Shown in pieces: positions 45,267 to 54,980 of a stretch of DNA of 64,000 nucleotides. A program made the translations under genes and the position numbers. A model generated the notes under the pieces. The model was given only the letters and a program-made list of their open reading frames with translations. It made no database searches and had not been told where the DNA came from. Within the stretch, counting starts at the first letter, position 1. Each line of letters begins with the position of its first letter. Source of the stretch: Neckera pumila (Eukaryota > Streptophyta > Bryopsida > Hypnales > Neckeraceae); assembly GCA_963969595.1 (NCBI GenBank), contig OZ018409.1, forward strand, positions 28,161,282 to 28,225,281, in the 5' to 3' direction.

Positions 45267-47150
45267 TTAACTTGAGGTCGATTTCTTCAAGTAAGAAATG
45301 AGATCTGCTCGTTCTTGAGGCTTCTTCAAACCAGGGAACACCATCTTCGTACCAGGAATAAACTGCAGTCATCGCCAAACGAACAGAAGTGCACTAGTGA
45401 GATTAAAACATAAACCAAGTATGCGCCAAGTAAAAAATACATCGAAATTTCCATTCCACGAAAGTTAGCCTGAAAATACTCAACTAAGCTCCTGGGCAGA
45501 GCGTAACATCTAGATGCAGACCCTAGTTATCAATCGGACAGAGGGATGCCCCTATTGGGTAACTTGTGTGATTACATAAGTTCCCATCGCAAGGGTAAGG
45601 CAAGTACTCTCACCTTCTTAGGGTTCAATAAGTACTCGTAAAGATGCTCCTCGCTCCAGTCAACAGCCTTCTCCTTGTTGGCTTTGGAATAAGCGTAACC
45701 GGCCGTCGTTCCTGATGTCCTTCCGAACAAACCGTTCAAGTTTGGCCCTGCAAGTCAATTGAGGAGCAAGCGATCATCCACTTGACGGCTGGTCTCTATA
45801 ATTTTGGAAAATGCCAAGATGTATGTAAGCGGACGTGATAAGTTAAGACTATTGAACTGATAATTCAAGACCGATAACCTTAGCTTCCGAACTGCTTCAG
45901 GATATTTGTACCCAATTTGTAAAGTGGCCCCAAGGAATCACTTCGTTCTATAAAACTTATGTTGTTCGAGAAACCATCATTTATTGAACCATAGTCTGAT
46001 CCGGAACTAGTAAAGTTTCCAAGAATCATATCGATAAGTTAAAATCGCTTTACAGCAGAACTAGCTTCATGATTTCTAGCGAACAATCTGTACGCCAATC
46101 ACCCTCATCAAGACTCTCTCATAACAAGAAACTCTCCCAAGGTCACTTGCTTCCGTTCTCCATAGATGTCCATTGATTCACTACTGACGATCGAGTAAAA
46201 CCTAAGCGGCGGGAAAAGAATCACAACATCAAGTGCAAGAGTCCTACTAGATTCAGAACTTCAACAATAGAGATCCTGAACCTCAAATGTATCGCCTCGG
46301 TCAACAAGCCCTAGATTCACCGTAGTAACCTAAAGCAAGATTGATTCACTGCAAGTGCGTTTCACAATCTAGAAATCAAATCCTTGGCCGTTCTCATCAA
46401 GAGGAACCAAACTATAGCCCAGCCAGGTCGACAAGAAGTTACAAACTCTATAAGAGAAACAAAACCCCTCTAACACCAACACACGACCAGTGCTTCCGAT
46501 TGCACACTAAATCTATTCCAAATACGAAACCGAAATGAACTTCTAGGCACAAACGGTACCTGCAACCTCCCAATCTAGAGGTTCCAACAAGATGCCCACA
46601 TAACAAAGAAACTCGGTCTCTTACAAAAGCCCACTACAAAATCTAGGTTTCTTCACTCAGCGATCTCTTCCAACATGACAGTCAAGAGTGGCCAGTAGCA
46701 CATACTCCAGAGGAATCTATTCAACACACAAGATACTAATGTTGCGCACAGGGATACATTTTCTTTCGTACAAATTCCATTTTCACCTATCTTCTTCAAT
46801 ATTTCCTCCAACATTCTTATGGATCCACATAAACCTAAACATCCTTTCTCGTCATAGATGGTCTTCGAATGGTACGAACTCCCAAACAAGACAACCAAAA
46901 CAAGAAGCGGCGACCAAGCAGACGACAAGAGCCTCTCTACAACAAACACCATCGAACAACCCACAAACTTCGGAAAGCATTCCAGAAGAAAAAAAAAGGT
47001 GGGTGGGTGTTGCGGAGAAGGCGATCGTCTCTCACCTTGCTTGTGTCCCGCGGCTTTTTCCACGGCGTGACATTGCGCACACTTGGTCTTGAAGATCTTT
47101 TCACCCGCTTTCTCGTTGCCCTTGGGCGCCTCGCCGAAGTTCGTAGCCAT
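45267..47150 (-). CDS. CYTC: Cytochrome c, three exons
   Basis: Minus-strand exons: 47150-47036, 45747-45614 and 45362-45267 (stop TAA), joined to 114 residues. It carries the haem-binding CAQCH (Cys24, Cys27, His28) and the axial Met90 in PGTKMVFPG. The N-terminus [16 protein letters not shown] has the plant-type extension relative to animal cytochrome c, and GYAYSKANK and LLNPKKFIPGTKM are standard. Phe replaces the usual Tyr of KKYIPGT. Introns lie after HKQ(G) and after NPKK. It is the soluble electron carrier between complexes III and IV in the mitochondrial intermembrane space. An upstream in-frame ATG at 47189 would add 13 residues, but the usual start is 47150. Confidence 0.95.
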
Positions 47151-48608
47151 CGCCGCAGCGCCGGAGGAAACACCAAACCCTAACCACAAAGGCGCCGAAG
47201 AAGAAGAACTTGACGTAAGTTTTATGCGGAGCTTGGAGAATTGTGGGCAAGAGGACTGTGCGAGGTCGAGCGGGCAAGGAGGAAAGAAGAATAATTGGAT
47301 GGGAGCCCAGGTGCCAGCTGGGACTCATGCGAGGGGTCGTGATTGGTTGACGCTGCCAGGTGACGTGGCGAACCGGAGATTCTACAACCGTCCATATGTA
47401 AGACACGTGGGGGGTCTTGTGTCACCCAGACGCCCCCAGGTCGTGGCCAATCGAAGATGGTGAAACCCATTCGAGGGTGGATTGGGTGGCCAATCGAAGA
47501 AAAGAGGTTCTTCGTCGCTTCATTGTCATTGTCACTAACTTACTGGTACACTAATGATGGTATTTAGTGTTACCCACACTACTTGCTTTCAAAACAATTA
47601 GTGTAGGTGACACTATTTACCATCAATAGTGTAGTCTGCCTTCTTTGTGCCGTTGCCACAGCTAAAACAAAAGTCAAAAGTAATTTTCTATTTTTTATTT
47701 GTACAAAAAACTTCAAAATTCAATAACTTTCACACCGTGGGTCTAAACGCCTCGAAATCAAGCCCTTGCATCCCTCCTTGCCGAGGGCTTTTCAACAATA
47801 TCAAACACGTGGCCATGGGATGCACGGTCTAGAAGATCTCAAAGTAATAAACAAACAACTTGTCTTAAAGTATGGATTGTCACGTTGTATTTCAAGTTTG
47901 GTGGTTTCCGTAAGTTTTTTAGTTACAGAACAATTGCAAAATTACAATTCTTTCAAAAATGCTAAACGAGGACAAAATTTCATTAGATTAATAATGAAAT
48001 TTAGCTTCACCTAAAGTAATTGATTTTAAAATGTTGTACACTTCTACTCTTATAAATATATATAGTTATCATGTTTCTAGAGATCTTCCTCTTTGAATAG
48101 TGTTGTTATCGATGCCCTTGATAAAAATACTCATCCATCATAGTAAATAAATAGAATTTTTAATAAATTACTATTAAATGTCAATATTATTGTAGTTTGA
48201 TGCAAAAAGAAAACATCCAAAAACGTCTATGTAAGGTAAACCAGCCCATTGTGGTCAAACTTTGAAGTCTGCCCACATGCCATTGCAGAAATTTTTCAAA
48301 TTTTTTCCCACACAAAGATAAGTGTGAAAGACAGTGTGGACATTTGAAATTATATTTTTTGGACTAAGTATGAATTAGTTCTAAATTTTTGAAGTGATCA
48401 ACCAAAACCACCAAGAAGTTATTGCAAGGACAAAACAGAAGCACTAACCAACATCTTCGTTAGGCACAACACCTTAGTTGTTAAATAAGGGATAAGCACA
48501 TCCCATTTAAGCAACGAGTTTGGAACCTGTGTCTTTGCACAAGACCGTAAACCCTTATCATCAAGGAATCAACTCATGAGTAATGCAAGCAAGTAACAAG
48601 AAGAAGCA
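47151..48608. other. Cytochrome c upstream region and spacer
   Basis: 47151-47470 is GC-rich and should contain the cytochrome c promoter. The rest is AT-rich without a recognisable gene, apart from the hairpin at 47547-47633. Confidence 0.5.
47547..47633. repeat. Imperfect palindrome, small foldback MITE
   Basis: TACACTAATGATGGTATTTAGTGT on the left and, inverted, TACACTATTGATGGTAAATAGTGT on the right form a long hairpin. The CACTA start is suggestive, but the three-base flanks (GTA and TAG) do not match, so the superfamily is open. Confidence 0.65.
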
Positions 48609-49867
48609 CTAGGTTTTTCGAATTAGTTGCTTGAAGTCCAACCCTAAAGCACTAAAACAAGCATTTGAACACAAAGCTTGAATCAGCATGGTAAAAACAA
48701 CACAATAATGGAACCACTTACAATTCATTACATGACGACTGCCATTCTCCTTTAGAGCATGGCGGAGCTCTTCTAACCGCACTTGTAATTGCAGCCGTTG
48801 AATCTCATCTTCTAAACCCAAGTATGCACTCTGGAATCCAAAATTTTGCCACCAACGGGGTTGGAAAACCTCATCACAACGAATGCACCTATTGTCTGTT
48901 TTCGCACATGCAGATGCACAAAATATGTGGTAGATGTGTTTGCAGGGTGCAATCACAATGTCGTAGTACGAGTAACCTCTGTTGCAAAAAACACAAGGGT
49001 GAAGAGACAAGGTAGGCATGTTCAAACCCGAATCACTTGGCATTAGCGGATGGAGCGTTGGGCTACAACGACAGACCACCTCCCTTCTCTATGAGCCCAT
49101 GTTGCTCTTCAACAACGGCTGCATGTCTCTTCATTTCGACAATCTCCCACCTCAAAACTTAAAGATCTGATTATGCTCGCATCTAGTCCTCTTCGATGTC
49201 TTGGTAGAAGTCCTCCCCCTTCATTGCCTTCTCATGACTGGACTCCGCAACAGATTTTGACACGTCCAGCTTCCTCTCAAGGACCTCCTTTTTTTCCGTA
49301 AGGTACCCATAGTGGAAACAAAGTCATCATCCTCAGCACCTCCAATGGCAATCCCAATAGCCTGACAGGTTTCAAGACATGCAAAGCCATTCAGATGCTG
49401 TGCAACAGCATTTCGGTGTAGGTACCCACCGAAAGCATCATCAAGTTTATGGATCAGAATAGAGATTAAGCAGTGGACAACAATAGTCATGCATTAGAAG
49501 CCTATGCAATCAACTCATAGTGCATTTGAACCTTAAGCTCCAACTCCAGAACTGCCTTCGTAGCTGTATCAAAGTCTACTTGCAATTGGGAGACCTTGTC
49601 CTTGTCTTCCTTTGTTGTAATTTGTTGATCATCTATGGTAAACTTGAATCCAAGAAGTATGTCACCAATCTTCTTGCACTCTGCTTCTACGTATCTAACT
49701 TTGCTTGTCGCAATTCCAAGAATTTCACCCTCAATTTCACTAATGGCTCGCATTGTATCCAAATCACCTGACGGCACACCGTAGGGACAGAGGTCCCTAA
49801 ACCTTAAATCCGATGAAGTGCTCTCTACCCTCAGAAGTGCTCTCTTTGCTTTTCCCATCCCGATCAC
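48609..49867 (-). pseudogene. Broken coiled-coil plus RING-like zinc finger gene
   Basis: Three open pieces run in order on the minus strand: 49867-49502 (121 codons from an ATG, Glu/Lys-rich, likely coiled coil, ending VLELELKVQMH), 49490-49221 (89 codons) and 49079-48609 (156 codons). The last piece has CVFC, CKHIYHIFC and NRCIRCDEVF, the spacing of a RING-type zinc finger, followed by a short coiled coil. The first and second pieces are in different frames. Between the second and third, coding-like text continues in other frames (MKGEDFYQDIEED and VEMKRHAAVVEEQ), split by stops. No introns with good sites repair this, so it reads as a decayed gene. The family is not identified. Confidence 0.55.
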
Positions 49868-50305
49868 CCTGACGTTGGTTAATCACTTCAAAGAAGACCT
49901 AAAAAATAAGTTTTTACAAAGAATTTTACACTAAAAAGTTAGAAGTACCTATTAAGGTCACTACTTATTCCATAACCACCATATAAGGCATTGATTGTGA
50001 TTTGAAAAACCACAACGGGATCATTAGGTGTCCATCATAGGCCATAATGGGATCTTTTACCTTATCCATTCCTAACAAATAAACTTCTATTGAAAATGTC
50101 TTTAAAAGTGCAATTAAACGTTCCCATACTTAATTGCAGTTGATTGACTCTTGATTTTTTTAGATTATGCTTTCATAAACATGATAGTTCTAGTGGCCTA
50201 GTAAGCTTTTCCTGTGAAAATTCCTACGGTAGTCATTACATGGTATCATCCAAAAACTCTAAATTTTTTTTGAAAATTCACGATTTTCAATTGTTGCTCT
50301 AACAG
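49868..50305. other. Spacer
   Basis: AT-rich, no feature seen. Confidence 0.5.
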
Positions 50306-50369
50306 CCTAACGAACCCAAACCCTAACGAACCCAAACCCTAACGAACCCAAACCCTAAAGAACCCAAAT
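50306..50369. repeat. 16-bp telomere-like repeat, four units
   Basis: CCTAACGAACCCAAAC repeats three times exactly and once with changes. It embeds AACCCTAA, the complement of plant telomeric TTTAGGG. It lies just downstream of the racemase stop, within its probable 3' UTR. Confidence 0.85.
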
Positions 50370-50423
50370 CCTAATCAACAAGTTCCTCCTTGTCCGAAAG
50401 ATGTTCGACGGAGGTGCGCTTCC

Positions 50424-51263
50424 TTAGGCCCTCGGAACCACGATCTTGTTCCCGATCGGCGCCTCGGCCGCAAACACGCCGCTGTCTCCCAGACGGTCCT
50501 CATCCGGCGGCCCCATGCTGTGGAGCCGACTGGGCTTCCACCCGAATTGGACCTTGTTCATCGCCGCATGCTCCATCTCCTTGTAGCAGGCGAAAGTCGC
50601 GTCGATGACGGGCATCCCCAACTCCTCTTGCAGCACTCGGTAGAAGCCGAATTCGATCGTGCACCCGAGAATCACCCCCTCGGCTCCGTCCTCCTCTTTC
50701 GCCTTCCGGACTGCGTCGCGGATCTTCGCTTCGGTCTTTTCCTTGTCCACCTGAAACTCGTCGACGTGCATGCCGATGGTGCGGAAGGAAACCAGCTTGT
50801 CCTGATAGCCGTAGTGACGAATTCGGTTCTCCATCTGGACCTTCCACTTCTCCACGCCGATGATGACCGAGAAGCGATTGCACAGAGTGGAAATGGCCTT
50901 GAGCGACGCGTCGCAGGGTGCGCTGACGATCGCGTCCCCGGAAACCTCCCTCGCCTCGTCGAGGGCGGTGTCGTAGAAGCAGCCGATGGCATAGCCGTCG
51001 TAACCATGGGTCGCTGCGTAACGTGCCATTTGGACGACTGGGTCCCAGATTTGGCTCTCGAAAATGCGCCATTCGAGATTGGTGAGCTTGATCGGGGAGG
51101 GGAGCTTGAGGGAGACGACGTGCACCTCGGCGTTGGGGAGCTTCACGCTGTTGATCATATCCGCAAACGCCTGGTCGAAGGTGGAAGCGTTGATCGGATT
51201 CAGCCACAACAGCTTGATCGGCGTGGTCGCTGGCTTCTCCTTCATGACGTGAGTTGCCGACAT
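50424..51263 (-). CDS. Asp/Glu/hydantoin racemase-family protein, intronless
   Basis: A 279-residue ORF from ATG 51263 (MSATHVMKEK); the frame is open to another ATG at 51434, which would add 57 basic Ser/Thr-rich residues that could be an organelle transit peptide. The core starts with IKLLWLNPINAS, a form of the LxxINPNT start of the family. The two Cys residues of a cofactor-independent two-base racemase are present: Cys95 in IGCFYDTALDEARE and Cys201 in GVILGCTIEFG. The sequence is closest to hydantoin racemases and similar amino-acid racemases, which interconvert enantiomers through a Cys pair. The substrate cannot be read from sequence. There is no intron, and the GC content is much higher than in the flanks. 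Confidence 0.85.
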   Translation of the reverse strand: MSATHVMKEKPATTPIKLLWLNPINASTFDQAFADMINSVKLPNAEVHVVSLKLPSPIKLTNLEWRIFESQIWDPVVQMARYAATHGYDGYAIGCFYDTALDEAREVSGDAIVSAPCDASLKAISTLCNRFSVIIGVEKWKVQMENRIRHYGYQDKLVSFRTIGMHVDEFQVDKEKTEAKIRDAVRKAKEEDGAEGVILGCTIEFGFYRVLQEELGMPVIDATFACYKEMEHAAMNKVQFGWKPSRLHSMGPPDEDRLGDSGVFAAEAPIGNKIVVPRA

Positions 51264-51519
51264 TGCAAAGCGAAGGTTCGATTCTTGAGGGATTTGGAAA
51301 AATCGAGTCTGTGGAATGTGGAGAGTACGAACGGAAGTGTTCCGATCGATGGTGGTGATGGACAAAGAGAAATCGATTTTCGGAGGGAAGCAAAGCCCCT
51401 TGTGTGTCAAGGAGTGAGATAGAGTTATCCGCAATAGGAGAGTTCAGTCCGGGTGGACGGACTTGCTTATCAGGTGCACAGGAACCCCGAACTCCGTGCC
51501 CCTGCATTCAGCTCCTCCT

Positions 51520-51651
51520 CAGCGATCCCAGAACTGGCTAAATTTCGCTCAATTGCTAAAAAATTTGACATGTCCTCAGTGTAAATTTTTTTCAAAATCT
51601 TCCAAAGAATGAACATTTGGCTAAAAACCCAATCTAGTTCTGGGATCACTG
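51520..51651. mobile_element. hAT-like MITE upstream of the racemase (132 bp)
   Basis: Inverted ends CAGCGATCCCAGAACT (51520-51535) and, inverted, CAGTGATCCCAGAACT (51636-51651) fit the hAT CA(G)NG start. The 8-bp flanks CTCCTCCT (51512-51519) and CTCCTCGT (51652-51659) match at seven of eight positions, the hAT duplication length. No ORF. It lies about 85 bases upstream of the longer possible racemase start. Confidence 0.8.
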
Positions 51652-51948
51652 CTCCTCGTATCTGCACATTGAAATTGCGGTGGCTGACGTGGAACGCATT
51701 GCCAAGGGCGACAAGCATTTTTTTTCACAAAAAGTGGTGTAACGTCCATATTTTGGATGATGAATAGAGGGCTTCAAGGGACTTTTTCGTCCAACTACGT
51801 TCTCATTCATCCAATGTAATACTTGAATCTAGAAAAGACAGCCTTCCTTAATGACCAAATTCATGAGATTTCGAAATGATGTTTCTGTTTGACGATATAA
51901 GCAAAAATGTGCAAAAATGTAGAAAAGGATTGAGACGTTTAGGATTAA

Positions 51949-52146
51949 CCCATAAATGATGTTGCAACCATTTTCTGGTTGATGAATGATAAAGAATCCT
52001 TGTGTGTAGGATAGAAATGCAACTATTCATCTTTAGAATTTTATGTGGAAAGGGGAGATCACAAACAATAGTTTTCAAAGTGGATGATATCATACAGTGC
52101 TAAAAGGGGTGATTTCCAAGGTCATACCTAGCTTGGCGTTCAAGGA
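51949..52146. mobile_element. TTAA-flanked short element, copy G (198 bp)
   Basis: TTAA at 51945-51948 and 52147-52150. Ends are CCCATAAATGATG and, inverted, TCCTTGAACGCC, an imperfect pair. The interior matches element F (AATCCTTGTGTGTAGGATA, TGCAACTATTCATCTTTAG). Confidence 0.6.
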
Positions 52147-52299
52147 TTAATAATTGTTGATCCTTGATCTCATCCAAATGAAACATGTGCAACTTCACAA
52201 GTTGATTGGTCAAAACAAAATGGTGGGCTCTGAGAGCTAACATGGCATTTTCAGCTTGGCAATACTTGTGACACTAAAAAATTGCGCAAGCTTGTCCCA

Positions 52300-52692
52300 A
52301 TGCGGCATCATAAGCAATGGAGTTTGTTGTTTTTGGCAGTTATCATTGCTTCCATCATCACCGCATCTATTGATCTTGTAAAGGAGGAGATGAATAGTGA
52401 TGAGGCAGCTGTGGCGCATTATAATTGGCTATTAGACCCTCAATATTGCACCCAACCCTTGGTCAGAAAAAAGAGGGTCTATATGACTAGTATAAGAAGA
52501 ACACAATCTTCAGCTCACAATATTTATGGTAATTCTATTTTGCAGAAAAGAAATCTAAAAAATTGTAGAAACCTTCAGCAATCTATTTTTGCACAAGAGA
52601 AAACTTATCCATTGAAGAAAACTGCCCTGCAAATGGTCAAAATTGTTTTTGTGGTAAAAAACAGTTCGTCTCCTTTACATCCAAATCTTTGA
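52300..52692 (+). other. ORF with one hydrophobic segment, unrecognised
   Basis: A 130-residue ORF from ATG 52300. Residues 7-27 (WSLLFLAVIIASIITASIDLV) would form a membrane segment or signal anchor; the rest is basic and polar. I do not recognise it. The reading frame is open without a Met for six codons upstream, so it may be a fragment of a larger protein or a transposon remnant. Confidence 0.2.
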
Positions 52693-52904
52693 CATATCCA
52701 TACACCCCAATGCCAACGACGTTCCATATATTATTAGGGGTTCCAAAAAAATGTTGGTTGACGCGAAAATGGTAATTTTGGACCCATGTCTTTATTGCCG
52801 ATATAGGCTGACCCGACGAGATTGTTCTCATCATTACAAGAATTCTAAACCTTGCAAAGGACTGCGAGTTTTTTATTTTCGGCACCCCCGTAGTGCAATT
52901 ATAG

Positions 52905-52972
52905 AAAAAATAAAAAAATATTTTTTTTGAAAAAAAAACATTAAAAAAATAAAAAAATATTAAAAAAAAAAG
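52905..52972. repeat. A-rich low-complexity tract
   Basis: Runs of A broken by single T and G residues, on the plus strand. It could be the A-rich tail of an old retroposon, but no body was identified. Confidence 0.6.
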
Positions 52973-54980
52973 AAATCTGATGTGGCACTGATGTGGAACC
53001 AGTAGTGCCATGTCAGCACCAAACTTTTTTAAAGTAAAAAGTAATTTTTTATTTCTATTCTTTCCCTAATTGCACCTTGGAAGTACAAAACACGCGGCCC
53101 CTTCGAGGATTGAAACTTTTCCTAATGATTTGCACTTATATGTGTGGTGGTCAACAAATAGGCTATTCCTAATTAGGTTAGTGTCGGTTTGGCACAATCA
53201 GGGGTAGGGTTGGTTTAGGATTTTAGGTTGTTTAATATGCTCAATAGTTTCTTTTGACTATTTTGGTGTTTTTACCTTATGAAATATTTTCATTCACTTA
53301 ATCCTTCACTCCTCAACCATCTAGTCAATGTAATATTATGGTGCTTAATTTAGACTTTATGAAGTGAACATTGATAGCACTCCATATTTTTAACAAATGA
53401 GAAAGTGTATTTAACATAAATGTTGATTTTTTCAAATTGTTTGGTAGAAAAATGAAATCATTAAGATTCACTAAAGTGTAAAGTACAAAGTAAACTCATC
53501 AAATAGAAAATGTATGCCTTGTTCTATAGAATTACATTGCTACTAACTACAATCAATGGTAGAAGTGCACTCCTTGTTTCTATAGAAAGTTATTCATTAG
53601 ATACTTCTACCCGCTTAATCCTTGGATGGTACAAGATGAATTTTGGGTCTAAACAATCAAGAAAATAGCCTAAAAATGTTCACACTTGTCTAGGTTATCA
53701 CATTTGCATGCATCTCCTATAAGCACAACAAATTTTGAAATCCACAATAAATAAGGAATTTTAGAAATCTTTATGCTTGTCAAACTCTTTGTTATGCATT
53801 TGCAAAAAATTATCAAAATATAATAAGACATGCCCATCATTCCAAGCATCCAAAGACCTAACAAAATGATTTGAAGCTTACAGCCCTGGAAGGACAAAGC
53901 CTACAATTATGCAATCTATTCTAATTTTTATTGCTTTGTTTCCTCTATTTTGTAACTAATTTTGAATAAGAATTATTTATTTTACTTTTCAAAGATGAAA
54001 TCACATGTCTTCTAAAAGTAGTGAAATTTTCAAGTTTATTCGTGATGATTGTGATTTTTTTGAAGAAAAAATGAAAAAAATCATATAATACAGAGCATTA
54101 GCTAAAAGGATCTAACATTTTCATTATAAGTGAGTATTACAACGAAGAATATTTCAATGTAGCTCAATTTTCTATATCATTCTACAAACAGAAATTAAGT
54201 AGACCATGGAAATATACCCAATGTTCAAATTCTAATAAAACATTCACTTTTTTGGAATTTTTGGAATTTTCAAACTGGAGTAAAAAAAACTACACTTGAT
54301 TCTCTTCATTTCATTAGTTTGAATCCAATTCAAAAAAGATCATTTTCATGGGTGAAATTCAGATCGAGGAAGGAGCCACAAGTTATAAACTACACTACAA
54401 GACATCCATGACACAATCCAAATTCATACAAAAATATGCACTCATGACGACATTTTTCAGCACATAACAAGTGGAAAGAACAATAGAAGCACACACAAAA
54501 ATTGGATGAAAAAAAATTAATTTGTGTCCTCTTGCAAGCTTCCATTGTCATCCAAAAGCCAAGATCTGGCTCCTTAAGGCGTTCCAGGGTTAAACAGAAC
54601 AAGAGACGATTGTGCTATCAAGCATTCCCACCGGGCACTAACGGCTCTTCATTTTATTGAAAAAGATCTTTGACAACATGCAATTGCATGTTCGTATGCC
54701 CAGGAAAAACCAAGTTGTGAAACAATAATGGGTTACTCCAGATCAAATGACGTAAAAGGGGATTGTAGGCGACAAAAGGGAAAGAATCAATGCCTTACCT
54801 TCATTACCGCCTAAACTGATGTATACGAATCCAGTACATGAATTGAGCTTGTGAACATCTAGGGGGACGGTCACGTTTCTGTTTTGTGTACTCTAGAGGG
54901 GGTTGGGTTCTACACCTTGAGTGACAGGGTTCAATATATAATCTAAAGAAGCACGCTCAATTGGATCGTCAAAAGCTTTT

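Larger units (their letters stand above)
51652..54980. other. Spacer between racemase and DRP2
   Basis: Mostly AT-rich without recognisable genes. The part nearest 54980 should be the DRP2 3' UTR. An ORF at 52300-52692 is listed separately. Confidence 0.5.

Noticed and set aside
46653..47035. Long ORF continuing beyond the cytochrome c first exon
   Set aside because: This part is intron 1; the spliced exons restore the full cytochrome c sequence.
50500..51507. 335-codon minus-strand ORF and 300-codon plus-strand ORF over the racemase
   Set aside because: They are shadow frames of a GC-rich gene; only the 50424-51263 frame matches a family.
53619..54589. Possible long TTAA element
   Set aside because: TTAA flanks are present, but the ends TCCTTGGATGG and CCCTGGAACGC agree at only about half the positions.
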